From the NCBI RefSeq assembly GCF_000430505.1, contig NZ_AUMD01000011.1:558001-622000 (forward strand): a stretch of 64,000 nucleotides of DNA, read 5' to 3'. Below are positions 52,295-61,193 of the stretch, in pieces. Position 1 is the stretch's first letter, and the number at the start of each line of letters is the position of its first letter. The notes beneath the pieces were generated by a model. The model did no database searches, was not told the origin of the DNA, and saw nothing but the letters and a program-made list of their open reading frames with translations. The position numbers and the translations under genes were made by a program. This DNA comes from Eisenibacter elegans DSM 3317. Its GTDB lineage: Bacteria > Bacteroidota > Bacteroidia > Cytophagales > Microscillaceae.

Positions 52295-53197
52295 TCAAAA
52301 GAACAGCTCTTGTGCCAATCGAAAGGTTTGGGTATGTGCATCGACAATGGTCGCCACACGCGGGGAGTATCCGCCGCCCATACTGACCACTACCGGCACG
52401 CGGTGCTGGCGGCAAGTGGCCAATACAAGTCGGTCTCTCTCGGCGCAGCCCTGCATGCTCAGGCCGAGCCTGCCGAGCTTGTCTGTCGCCAACACATCTA
52501 CCCCAGCTTGGAAGAAGACCATATCAGGCTGTACCTCGTCCATCAGGCGGGGTAAGGCTTCGCGCAGCAGGCCGAGGTAGTGCGCGTCGTCGGTATGGTC
52601 GGGCAGGCCAATGTCCCAGTCGGAGTGTTCCTTGCGCAGGGGGTAGTTGTGTTGGCCGTGCATACTGAAGGTAAATACCTCGGGGCGGTGGCCAAATATT
52701 TCGGCAGTACCATTACCTTGGTGTACGTCAAGATCGATGATAAGCGCCTGACGAATGCGCCCTTGGTCGAGCAAGGTCTGGGCTGCAATGGCCATATCGT
52801 TGAGGAGGCAGAAGCCCTCGGGGCGGTTGGTGAAGGCGTGGTGTGTACCGCCGGCAATATTCATCGCAATACCATATTGGAGCGCAAAGTGCGCACAGTC
52901 GAGCGTGCCTTGGGCAATGGTAATCTCACGCTGTATCAGTTCCTCAGAAAGCGGAAAACCCGAACGGCGCACATCGGCAGGGCTGAGGGTCTGATTGCGT
53001 AGGCGCTCCCAATAGTCGGGGAGGTGTACCCGCACAATATCGGCCTCGGGCAGAGGCTGGGGGCTGAAAAAATTAGCCTCGGTAGCCAGCCCTTCATAGC
53101 GTAGCTGCTCGGGGAGCAACTGGTACTTCTCCATCGGAAAGCGATGCTTAGGAGGCAAGGGTAAGACATAACAGGGGTTCCAAGCAATTTTGAGCAT
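52295..53197 (-). CDS. Histone-deacetylase-like amidohydrolase
   Basis: 300 residues from the ATG complementing 53195-53197 (MLKIAW). Catalytic blocks of the HDAC superfamily: GGTHHAFTNRPEGFCLLNDMA (paired His), IDLDVHQGNGTAEIF (zinc-binding Asp-His), FSMHGQHNYPL and a late GGGYSP with Tyr. Bacterial members remove acetyl from polyamines, lysine or acetoin-like substrates. It lies 36 bp from bioA on the same strand, so the two may be transcribed together. Confidence 0.93.
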   Translation of the reverse strand: MLKIAWNPCYVLPLPPKHRFPMEKYQLLPEQLRYEGLATEANFFSPQPLPEADIVRVHLPDYWERLRNQTLSPADVRRSGFPLSEELIQREITIAQGTLDCAHFALQYGIAMNIAGGTHHAFTNRPEGFCLLNDMAIAAQTLLDQGRIRQALIIDLDVHQGNGTAEIFGHRPEVFTFSMHGQHNYPLRKEHSDWDIGLPDHTDDAHYLGLLREALPRLMDEVQPDMVFFQAGVDVLATDKLGRLGLSMQGCAERDRLVLATCRQHRVPVVVSMGGGYSPRVATIVDAHTQTFRLAQELFF

Positions 53198-53232
53198 AAC
53201 TAACAAACCAGTCAGTGGGTATAAATGTTGGT

Positions 53233-54564
53233 CTAAGCTCCAAAGCGTTCGTCCAAAAGCTGTCCAATCACGCGATAGATGCGCTCCAGCTCTTCGTTGG
53301 TGATGATATAAGGCGGCAATACATACAGCACATTGCCCAAGGGGCGCAGCAAAATATCTTTGCTCAGGAAATAATCATAGAGCCAGCTGCGCGCCTCATT
53401 AAAGTAGGAGGTTTCGCGGTCGGTATCGATTTCGAGCGCCACAATGGTACCAAAGTGCCGTGCTTGACGAATGGCAGGGTGTTGGCGCATAGTTTGGGCA
53501 AAGGCAGCCTGTTTGGCACTGATGCGTTCGATATCGCGTTGGCAGTTGGCCGTAAGCAACAGGTCAAGGCTGGCATTGGCCGCCGCACAGGCCAGCGGGT
53601 TGGCGGTGAAGGAGTGTCCGTGGAAGAAAGTCTTGGCCAGCTCCGCAGCTTTGAAAGCCTCAAAAATGCGGCCAGTACAACTCGTTACGCCTAGTGCCAA
53701 AGTACCGCCTGTCAGGCCTTTGGAAAGACAGAGGATATCTGGCTTGAGCGTACAATATTCGGAGGCAAATAGCTTTCCGGTTCGCCCAAAACCAGTCATT
53801 ACCTCGTCGGCAATGGTGATGATATCGTAGCGGGCGGCAATCCCCAGTAGTTTATCCAGAATCTCAGGGCTATACATCCGCATTCCCGAAGCTCCTTGGA
53901 TGAGCGGCTCATAAATAAAAGCCCCCACCTCGCCAGTGGCTGCAAGGGTTTCAAACTCAGCAATTACCTGAGCAGCACGGGCACAATCTTGGTGGTGTGT
54001 TTGGCTAGCGCCGCAGCAGGGGCTTTGACTACAGGTAGGGAAGGGGAGGTGGTATACCTCAAAAAGATAGGGGTCAAAAGGAGCCGAAAAAGGGCTACGG
54101 TCGCCGACCGACATTGCGCCGAAGGTATCGCCGTGGTAGCCTCCGTCTAGCGCTACAATGCGCGGCTTGCGGATGCCTTGGTTGTGCCAATATTGAAAAG
54201 CCATCTTGATGCCTACTTCACAGGCCGTACTACCATTGTCGGAGTAGAAAATTTTCTCCTGATTATCAGGCAAAATCGCCAACAGGCGCTCGGCCAAGGT
54301 TACGGCAGGCTCGTGTGTAAAGCCCGCAAAGATGACGTGCTCCAGCTTGAGCGCTTGTGTCGCGAGGCTCTGAGCGATATGGGGGTGGCTGTGCCCGTGT
54401 AGATTGACCCACCACGAGCTAATGGCATCCAGAATCTCACGCCCTTCGGCAGTGTAGAGATATACCCCTTGGGCATGGCTGAGCGGAATGACCTTGCTCA
54501 CCTCGGTATAGGGGGTAAAAGGGTGCCAGATGTATTGTTGGTCTTTGTGCGCGAGTGAGTCCAT
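53233..54564 (-). CDS. bioA: Adenosylmethionine-8-amino-7-oxononanoate aminotransferase
   Basis: 443 residues from the ATG complementing 54562-54564; five more codons are open upstream. Converts KAPA to DAPA in biotin synthesis using SAM as amino donor. PLP-enzyme markers: ISSWWVNLHGHSHP, SDNGSTACEVGIKMA, DGGYHGDTFGAMSVGDR, DEVMTGFGRTGK and LSKGLTGG (the PLP lysine). No bioB, bioF or bioD lie nearby, so it is a single biotin gene here, beside an HDAC-like gene. Full length. Confidence 0.95.
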   Translation of the reverse strand: MDSLAHKDQQYIWHPFTPYTEVSKVIPLSHAQGVYLYTAEGREILDAISSWWVNLHGHSHPHIAQSLATQALKLEHVIFAGFTHEPAVTLAERLLAILPDNQEKIFYSDNGSTACEVGIKMAFQYWHNQGIRKPRIVALDGGYHGDTFGAMSVGDRSPFSAPFDPYLFEVYHLPFPTCSQSPCCGASQTHHQDCARAAQVIAEFETLAATGEVGAFIYEPLIQGASGMRMYSPEILDKLLGIAARYDIITIADEVMTGFGRTGKLFASEYCTLKPDILCLSKGLTGGTLALGVTSCTGRIFEAFKAAELAKTFFHGHSFTANPLACAAANASLDLLLTANCQRDIERISAKQAAFAQTMRQHPAIRQARHFGTIVALEIDTDRETSYFNEARSWLYDYFLSKDILLRPLGNVLYVLPPYIITNEELERIYRVIGQLLDERFGA

Positions 54565-54642
54565 CAGTTTTGATACCAAGAGTTATTTGATTGGAGGATT
54601 TACTCGATTAGATTGATAATAGGCTTGTGTGAGACTAAAAGG

Positions 54643-54713
54643 AGAGCTTGAGTCAACCTAACCCACGGCGAACACCGTGGGTTTCGAAAATATCCAGTAG
54701 CGTGTGTATGGTG
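54643..54713. repeat. Family C fragment beside purA
   Basis: Carries the hairpin CCCACGGCGAACACCGTGGG (54662-54681) followed by TTTCGAAAATATCCAGTAGC, matching the right half of the element at 24265 (TTTGAAAAATGTCCAGTGGC). It lies 7 bp from the purA stop and may help end that transcript. Confidence 0.65.
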
Positions 54714-54719
54714 TAAGCC

Positions 54720-55994
54720 TTAGCGCTTGATGGTTTGGGTACGGTCAGGGCCAATAGATACCAAGGTAATCGGTACACCTACGGCAGCCTCGATAAAGGC
54801 GATATACTGGCAGAGCGCCTCGGGTAGTTGGTCAAACTGACGGAAGGCCTCTAGGTCGCAGTTCCAGCCTTCGAGAGTTTGGTAGACAGGCGTAACATCT
54901 GTTTGGAGCATATCAAAAGGCACTTGCTCGGTGAGGCTGCCATCGGGGAGGCGGTAGTGAGTGCAGACTTGTATTTGCTCAAAGCTATTGAGTACGTCGG
55001 CCTTCATCATATAGAGTTGGGTAACGCCATTGAGCATGACAGCGTATTTGAGCGCCGGTAGGTCGAGCCATCCGCAGCGGCGCTCGCGCCCGGTAGTAGC
55101 GCCAAACTCACGCCCGATGGCACGGATTTGAGCGCCGGTGTCGTTGTCTTGCTCAGTCGGGAAGGGGCCGCTGCCCACACGGGTACAGTAGGCCTTGAAA
55201 ATCCCCAATACTTCGCCCACGTGTTTGGGAGCAAGGCCGAGACCGGCAAAAGCACCCATAGCCGTGGTGTTGGAACTAGTAACGAAGGGGTAAGACCCAA
55301 AGTCCACATCGAGCAGGGTACCTTGTGCGCCTTCGGCCAAGATTGTCTTTCCTTGCTGAAGCGCATCGTTGAGGAGATACTCAGTATCGGCCAAGTTGAG
55401 ACTGCGCAAAGCTTCGATGCCCTTCCAGAAGGCCTCTTCTTGGGCACTGAGGTCTTGGCAGTCAAAAGCCAAGTTTTTGATAATTTGGAGATGCAGTGTT
55501 TTGAGCTTCTGATAACGTTGCTCAAAATCAGGGCTTAGAATGTCGCCCACGCGAAGGCCTTGGCGGCCTATTTTATCTTGATAAGTAGGGCCTATGCCGC
55601 GCAAAGTCGATCCTATTTTGGATGCCCCCTTGGCCTGCTCTTGAGCCGCATCGAGGTATTTGTGGGTAGGGAGAATAAGGTGCGCCTTTTTGGAGATAAA
55701 GAGGTTGGCACGGACATCAATCCCAAACTTCTCGACCAGCGCATCAAGCTCTTTCTTGAAAACCACTGGGTCGAGCACGACACCATTGCCGACAATGTTT
55801 TGGATTTCGGTGCGGAAAATGCCCGAAGGCACTTGGTGGAGGACGTGTTTGATGCCATCAAACTCTAGGGTGTGCCCAGCGTTGGGGCCGCCCTGAAAGC
55901 GCGCCACCACTTGGTATTGGGGTGCCAGAAAGTCTACGATTTTGCCCTTGCCCTCGTCGCCCCATTGTAGACCGAGTAATATATCGACTGCCAT
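54720..55994 (-). CDS. purA: Adenylosuccinate synthetase
   Basis: 424 residues. Makes adenylosuccinate from IMP, aspartate and GTP in AMP synthesis. Signatures: LLGLQWGDEGKGKIVDFL at the start, RFQGGPNAGHTLEFDG, GNGVVLDP, EGAQGTLLDVDFGSYPFVTSSN and GATTGRERRCGWLDL. Full length; housekeeping. Confidence 0.98.
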   Translation of the reverse strand: MAVDILLGLQWGDEGKGKIVDFLAPQYQVVARFQGGPNAGHTLEFDGIKHVLHQVPSGIFRTEIQNIVGNGVVLDPVVFKKELDALVEKFGIDVRANLFISKKAHLILPTHKYLDAAQEQAKGASKIGSTLRGIGPTYQDKIGRQGLRVGDILSPDFEQRYQKLKTLHLQIIKNLAFDCQDLSAQEEAFWKGIEALRSLNLADTEYLLNDALQQGKTILAEGAQGTLLDVDFGSYPFVTSSNTTAMGAFAGLGLAPKHVGEVLGIFKAYCTRVGSGPFPTEQDNDTGAQIRAIGREFGATTGRERRCGWLDLPALKYAVMLNGVTQLYMMKADVLNSFEQIQVCTHYRLPDGSLTEQVPFDMLQTDVTPVYQTLEGWNCDLEAFRQFDQLPEALCQYIAFIEAAVGVPITLVSIGPDRTQTIKR

Positions 55995-56173
55995 AAAATG
56001 AACTATGAACGATAGAATATGAATGATGAACTATGAAGTGAAGTATGAATCAGATAACCCCCCAACGAGTTGGTTGGAGGGTCGAAAAGCCTCAAAGGAT
56101 GTAAAGATGGCACATAGTTTGGTAATAATCAAGCAATTTGACGACGGAATCTAACCCCACCCAAACCCCTCCG

Positions 56174-57124
56174 ATGAATATGTTACACCCTTTACGCACG
56201 TTGTGCCTTGTTTTTTGTTTTTGTAGTGCCGTACTGATGGCCCAAGAGTCCTCATTCAGTTTCGACCAGTTGGAGTACCCCTTCGACACCCGTCTGACCA
56301 CCCTGAGTGACGGCCTCAAGCTCGCCTCTATCGAAAGTGGCAAGGGCAAACAAACCCTCGTCTTTATACACGGCTTGGGAAGCTACGCCAAAGCTTGGCA
56401 GCCCAACATGGCGGAGTTGCAGGCAAAATACCGCTGTATTGCCCTCGACCTGCCGGGCTATGGCAAGTCCGACAAGCCTGCCGAGCAGACCTATGACCTT
56501 CCCTATTACGTTGCCCAGATTGCCGACTTTATCCGTATCCGCAAACTCAAGCAAGTAGTATTGGTAGGGCATTCGATGGGCGGGCAAATTGCCATGCTCA
56601 CTGCCCTCACACACCCTGACTTGGTGCGGCGCCTTGTTCTAGTCGCACCCGCAGGCTTGGAGCTTTTCAATGACAACGAAGCCCAAATGCTGACCGGATT
56701 TACCAAGCCCGAAGCCATTGCAGCCACCTCCGACGAACAAATTCTCGAAAACCTAAAACTCAATTTCGTTACCCTACCCGAGGCGGCTAAGTATATGCAC
56801 CAAGACCGTGTAAAAATGAAGCAAGCCTCTGATTTTGCGCAATATGCCAAGGCTGTGTCGGACAATGTCCGTGGCATGCTTGAAGCTCCCGTCTATGAGC
56901 GCTTAGGCGAACTAAAACAGCCTACCTTACTGCTCTTTGGCAAACAAGACCGCCTTATCCCCAATGCTTTTTTGCATCCCAATCTCACCACCGAACAGGT
57001 AGCCCAAGAGGGAGCCAAACGCATCCCCAATGCCACCCTCACGCTTATCGATGAGGCAGGACACTTTGTGGGCTTCGAAAAAGCCACCGCAGTCAATCAG
57101 GCCATACAAGCGTTTCTGAAATGA
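56174..57124 (+). CDS. Secreted alpha/beta hydrolase
   Basis: 316 residues from the ATG at 56174 (56180 also possible); a TTG-started extension is not supported. Signal peptide (LCLVFCFCSAVLMAQE). Hydrolase features: FIHGLGS (oxyanion region, 65-71), the elbow GHSMGG (132-137, Ser134), FGKQDRLIP (acid) and DEAGHFVGFE (His near the end). Likely an esterase or lipase of the periplasm. Substrate unknown. Confidence 0.9.
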   Translation: MNMLHPLRTLCLVFCFCSAVLMAQESSFSFDQLEYPFDTRLTTLSDGLKLASIESGKGKQTLVFIHGLGSYAKAWQPNMAELQAKYRCIALDLPGYGKSDKPAEQTYDLPYYVAQIADFIRIRKLKQVVLVGHSMGGQIAMLTALTHPDLVRRLVLVAPAGLELFNDNEAQMLTGFTKPEAIAATSDEQILENLKLNFVTLPEAAKYMHQDRVKMKQASDFAQYAKAVSDNVRGMLEAPVYERLGELKQPTLLLFGKQDRLIPNAFLHPNLTTEQVAQEGAKRIPNATLTLIDEAGHFVGFEKATAVNQAIQAFLK

Positions 57125-57202
57125 GTGTGGGCTGTCAACAGGATGGCAAAATCCCTAACGTCAGGGTTTAACATCAAAATCAGGGAAGCGCTGAGATTAT
57201 CA

Positions 57203-57242
57203 GATTTCACAACTTCAATCTGTGTGTTTGTGATGTGAAATC
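57203..57242. repeat. Inverted repeat after the hydrolase gene
   Basis: GATTTCACA (57203-57211) and TGTGAAATC (57234-57242) are exact inverses separated by 22 bases. No T-run follows; it could act as a 3' mRNA structure. Confidence 0.4.
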
Positions 57243-57339
57243 AGCCTCGGATAAACGAATAAAAACAAACGTCGGGCATTCGTGGCGAAATTTGGGTTTC
57301 CCCTAGCCTTCGCCTCAAAACAGATAACAGCAAAAGAAA

Positions 57340-57374
57340 GCCACCAGCCGTCCCAAGTTTTTGGGGATGGCTGG
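57340..57374 (-). terminator. lpxB terminator
   Basis: ACCAGCC and GGCTGGT with CCC/GGG inside form a long stem on either side of AAGTTTTT; followed by a T-rich run on the minus strand. Lies just past the lpxB stop. Confidence 0.6.
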
Positions 57375-57387
57375 TATCCGAGTTGTG

Positions 57388-58500
57388 TTATTTTTCGTTC
57401 AGATACTGCCACATTTTCTTTGCAGCTTTGCTGGAGGCGCCGGGCTCCCCCATTTGGCTCAGTAGGTGTGCATAGCCATCTTGCACAGCCTTTCGTCCCG
57501 GGTTGTTGGGCAAGATACGTTTCAGTTCTTCCCGTAGGCGTTCGGGGCGAAACTCGTGTTGAATCAACTCAGTAACGACGGGCTTATTGGCAATCAGGTT
57601 GACAAGCGAAATATAAGGTACTCGAATCAGGGTCTTGATGATGCGGTAAGTGAGCGCGCTAGTTCGGTAAACCACCACCTGAGGCACGCCAAAAAGTGCT
57701 GTTTCTAGCGTGGCCGTCCCCGAAGTTACCACTGCCGCCGTTGCTTCCGAGAGTAGGTCATAGGTCTCTTCAAATACCAAGTGTATACCTTCGGTGTGTT
57801 GAGCGGCTTTGTAGAGACTTGGTGGAAGGTTGTTAACGCCTGCTATCACAAACTGATAGTCAGGGAATTGGCTTCGGATGCGCAATACATCTCCCAAGAC
57901 AGCCTTAACTTCTTGGAAACGGCTACCCGGCAATACTGCGACAATTGGAGCTTCCGAAAGCTGATGCCGCTGCCGGAAGTCTGCCGAAGGCCGGAAGTTG
58001 TGGATAGCATCCCAGATGGGGTTGCCCACATAGTCTACTTCGTAGTCGAAACGTTTGAAAAACGCCACCTCAAAAGGCAAAATCACAAACATCCGTGAGA
58101 CAAAGCGTTTGATTTTGTAGGCGCGCTTGGTGTTCCAAGCCCACACCTTGGGAGAGATATAATAAAACACCGGAATGCCGTGTGCCTTGGCAAACTTGGC
58201 CATTCGCATATTGAACCCCGCATAATCTACAAGGATGAGCACATCGGGGCGGTGCGCCAGCAAATCGGCCTGACATTGCCGCATAAACTTACGGATAGTG
58301 CCGAGGTTTTTCAATACCTCCCAAAAGCCCATAAAGGCCATATCGCGATAATGCTGTACCAGTTCGCCAGCCACAGCCTCCATCTGGTCGCCACCCCAGC
58401 AGCGAAAATTAGCCGCAGAATCTTCTTCTTTGAGTGCCCGCATTAGGTTGGCAGCGTGCATATCACCGGAGCGCTCTCCGGCTATGAGGTAGTATTTCAT
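57388..58500 (-). CDS. lpxB: Lipid-A-disaccharide synthase
   Basis: 370 residues. Joins UDP-diacylglucosamine and lipid X to make the lipid A disaccharide at the inner membrane face. Signatures: MKYYLIAGERSGDMHAANLMRAL, FMGFWEVLKNL, DYAGFNMRMAKFAK, KVWAWNTKRAYKIK and the late SGTATLETALFGVPQVVVYRTS. Full length, so this organism has an outer membrane with lipid A. Alone, without lpxA/D here. Confidence 0.97.
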   Translation of the reverse strand: MKYYLIAGERSGDMHAANLMRALKEEDSAANFRCWGGDQMEAVAGELVQHYRDMAFMGFWEVLKNLGTIRKFMRQCQADLLAHRPDVLILVDYAGFNMRMAKFAKAHGIPVFYYISPKVWAWNTKRAYKIKRFVSRMFVILPFEVAFFKRFDYEVDYVGNPIWDAIHNFRPSADFRQRHQLSEAPIVAVLPGSRFQEVKAVLGDVLRIRSQFPDYQFVIAGVNNLPPSLYKAAQHTEGIHLVFEETYDLLSEATAAVVTSGTATLETALFGVPQVVVYRTSALTYRIIKTLIRVPYISLVNLIANKPVVTELIQHEFRPERLREELKRILPNNPGRKAVQDGYAHLLSQMGEPGASSKAAKKMWQYLNEK

Positions 58501-59085
58501 ATTCTGTTGAGGTTATACTCGATGGAAATTATACCAAGATTTGATTTTCTTGACTCTCAAGGACTTTCAGTACTTGGCTCTCCCAAACCAATTTTGACGA
58601 GGTATAGTTTGGGGAAATTATGCGCTAAAAATCATCGAGCGTCAAGTAAATCTCGCAATAGCATCGTCGGAGGCTTGTGTGCGATGCTCACACCACCGAA
58701 CAGAGGAGTCACAAAAGCCCGTATGTATCCCACAAGGTTCTGCTTCGGTCAGCACACAAACATACACAGCTACGACCAAGCAAACAGCAAAAAACACGAT
58801 TATTTGTGAAGGCTAGATAATGCCAGTAAGAAATTATAAAGAAATATTGGTGTAAGATAAATGATGTATATGCTAAAATCACGGATTCATTGTAGCTTTG
58901 TAGCGAAATATGGTACGGCTATTGGTAAGGGACTAGTCAAGGGAGTGGACACTTTTTTGTGCCTATGTACATAAACCTCCAAAAGCACCGTTATACACCA
59001 AGGTAGTGGAAAAGCATAGGCTTACAAAAGCAACACGACAACCCACTGCCCAAGCTCATCATACATTCAAGCTAGGATATCTGAC
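58501..59085. other. Intergenic region before the polysaccharide locus
   Basis: 585 bp. Contains family A copy 4 (58530-58606). A TAGCTTTG at 58893-58900 matches the -7 consensus but is 186 bp before the GT4 gene and lacks a -33 partner. No gene seen. Confidence 0.5.
58530..58606. repeat. Family A repeat, copy 4 (reverse, 77 bp)
   Basis: TATACCAAGATTTGATTTTC to GACGAGGTATA. Same length as copies at 20081 and 24003, opposite orientation, 29 bp upstream of the lpxB start. Confidence 0.85.
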
Positions 59086-60198
59086 ATGAAAGTCGCTATT
59101 GTACTGAATACATCTTGGAACATTTATAATTTCAGACGAGGCCTTGTAGAGGCAATATTGGCCGAAGGGCACGAAGTAGTGGCAATAGCCCCTAAAGACG
59201 AATATGTACAACATTTGCTGGCCATCGGCTGCCAATACTATCCTGTACAGCTGAACAACAAGGGAACCAACCCCCTGCAAGATGTTTTCTACCTACACCA
59301 ACTCTATCGCGCCTATCGCAAACTGAAGCCCGATTTGGTCTTGCAGTTTACCATCAAACCCAATATCTACGGTACTTTGGCGGCAGCCTTGCTGGGTATC
59401 CCGACCATCAACAATGTTTGTGGATTGGGTACTGTTTTTTTGCGCGATGGTTTCTCTTCTTCGGTGGCCAAATGGCTCTACAAATGGGCATTTAGGTATC
59501 CTCACAAGGTGTTCTTTCAGAATGAAGACGACCTACAGGTGTTTTTGGAACAAAAGCTCATCTCGCCAGAGCTAACAGCGCTCATCCCCGGATCGGGGTT
59601 GCCTTTGGAGCGGTTTATGCCTGAGCCAATGCCTGAAAATGAGGAATTTACATTTTTGATGGTAGCCCGTCTTATTTATGACAAAGGCATTGTAGAGTAT
59701 GTAGAAGCCGCCCGCCTACTCAAGGCTCAAGGCTTTCGGGCGCGCTTTCAGCTTTTAGGTGCCATAGAAGAACAAAAGGGCTTGGGTATCAGCCGAGGCC
59801 AACTAGAGGCTTGGGTGGCAGAGGGGCTGGTAGAATATCTCGGCACTACCGACCGCGTACAACAGGTCATTGCGTTGGCCGACGCAGTGGTGTTGCCTTC
59901 GTACCGTGAGGGAACGCCTCGCGCCTTGCTCGAAGCCGCCGGAATGGCCAAGCCGCTCATTACAACCAATATCGCCGGCTGCCGACAAACTGTTACCGAT
60001 GGCTACAACGGCTTTTTGTGTGAGGTCAAAAATGCCACAGACCTAGCCGAAAAGATGCAGGCTATGATTCAGCTCAGCCCCGAAGCTAGAGCCACAATGG
60101 GTCAAAATAGCCGATATAAGGTAGAGCAGGAGTTTGACGAGAAAATTGTGCTCAATGCCTACCTGCGCCTTGTACGAAATTATGCCCAATCTGCATAA
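59086..60198 (+). CDS. Glycosyltransferase family 4
   Basis: 370 residues. Starts MKVAIVLNTSWNIYNFRRGLVEAILAEGHEVVAIAPKD, a GT-B Rossmann domain; late PSYREGTPRALLEAAGMAKPLITTNIAGCRQTV contains the donor-binding EX7E pattern typical of GT4 retaining enzymes. It probably adds one sugar to the lipid-linked repeat unit of a capsule or exopolysaccharide. First gene of the locus continuing past the window edge. Confidence 0.93.
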   Translation: MKVAIVLNTSWNIYNFRRGLVEAILAEGHEVVAIAPKDEYVQHLLAIGCQYYPVQLNNKGTNPLQDVFYLHQLYRAYRKLKPDLVLQFTIKPNIYGTLAAALLGIPTINNVCGLGTVFLRDGFSSSVAKWLYKWAFRYPHKVFFQNEDDLQVFLEQKLISPELTALIPGSGLPLERFMPEPMPENEEFTFLMVARLIYDKGIVEYVEAARLLKAQGFRARFQLLGAIEEQKGLGISRGQLEAWVAEGLVEYLGTTDRVQQVIALADAVVLPSYREGTPRALLEAAGMAKPLITTNIAGCRQTVTDGYNGFLCEVKNATDLAEKMQAMIQLSPEARATMGQNSRYKVEQEFDEKIVLNAYLRLVRNYAQSA

Positions 60199-60228
60199 AA
60201 AACGCAAGACACCAACCGCAAAAGGGGG

Positions 60229-60259
60229 TTGTGATTGTAGCCTTTTTGATGTAGCTTTG
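60229..60259 (+). promoter_or_regulatory. Promoter for the export genes
   Basis: TTG (60229-60231), 20 bases, TAGCTTTG (60252-60259). Start would be near 60265, 54 nt before the Wza-like ATG. Allows expression of the Wza-like and Wzc genes independent of the glycosyltransferase. Confidence 0.5.
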
Positions 60260-60318
60260 CTCAAGCTGCTAAGCATACATCTACTTTTATCTCTGTATCC
60301 CCTCAATCTTGAGCGCTT

Positions 60319-61125
60319 ATGCGAAACATACTTTATTTTGTTGCCTTTGCAGTACTCTTGTCCTCTTGTAAGATTTATAATCAGAACGTGATTTTTAAAA
60401 CAGAAACCGAGCTCAACATCCCAGAGGTGGAGGCGCTTCGAGCTATCGCCGAGCGCAACTATATCATCAAGCCAGATGATTTTATCAGTGTGCGGCTCTT
60501 TAGTGTGGAGGGTGAAGCCCTGGTAGAGCCCATCTTGCCGGCCAACTTGATGGGGCAGCAGGGCGGAATGGTTGGCGGTGGCGGAATGATGATGGGCGCA
60601 CAGCAAGGCGGCCTCCAACAACGCTACCTCATTCAAACCGATGGCTCAGCAGACCTACCCCTGATTGGCAATATCTCGCTAAAAGGCTATACTCTACACC
60701 AAGCCGACAGCGTCTTGACGGAGGCCTACAGCCAGTTTTATAAAGACTTGTATGTGCGTACGCAATACCTCAACAAACGTGTGATTGTGTTTCGAGGGGC
60801 TGGCGCGACTGTAGTGCCGCTCGAAAACGAAAATATGCACCTCATCGAAGTGTTGGCCATTGCCGGCGGCTTCGACAACTCGGTGCGCGCTACCAACATC
60901 CGCATCATCAGGGGAGACCTCAAAGACCCAACGGTCTTTATTGTCAATCTGAAAACGATAGAGGATATGCGCAAAGCCTACCTTCGCATTGAGCCTAACG
61001 ACATCATTTATGTAGAGCCTATTCGCAAGAGCATCTTAGAGGGCTTGAGCGACTTGTCAGGTTTGTTGGGGCTGTTGGCTACTATTTTCTCTTTTGCCGT
61101 ATTAATCAGAAGCACGAATAATTAA
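60319..61125 (+). CDS. Polysaccharide export protein (Wza-like, SLBB)
   Basis: 268 residues with a lipobox (LLSSC, Cys17). Poly_export region AERNYIIKPDDFISVRLFSVEGEAL, then SADLPLIGNISLKGYTLHQADSVLTEAYSQFY and the SLBB part VLAIAGGFDNSVRATNIRIIRGD. The C-terminal TM-like helix (LSGLLGLLATIFSFAVLI) is usual in Bacteroidota members. Forms the outer-membrane channel for capsule or exopolysaccharide. A Gly/Met-rich insert (GGMVGGGGMMMGAQQGG) is unusual. Precedes Wzc. Confidence 0.93.
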   Translation: MRNILYFVAFAVLLSSCKIYNQNVIFKTETELNIPEVEALRAIAERNYIIKPDDFISVRLFSVEGEALVEPILPANLMGQQGGMVGGGGMMMGAQQGGLQQRYLIQTDGSADLPLIGNISLKGYTLHQADSVLTEAYSQFYKDLYVRTQYLNKRVIVFRGAGATVVPLENENMHLIEVLAIAGGFDNSVRATNIRIIRGDLKDPTVFIVNLKTIEDMRKAYLRIEPNDIIYVEPIRKSILEGLSDLSGLLGLLATIFSFAVLIRSTNN

Positions 61126-61193
61126 GTCTTGTGCTACGTTGTTAAACCAATCACCATTCTTATTCTAATTAACCTGTTGACGCTTTAGCTTGC

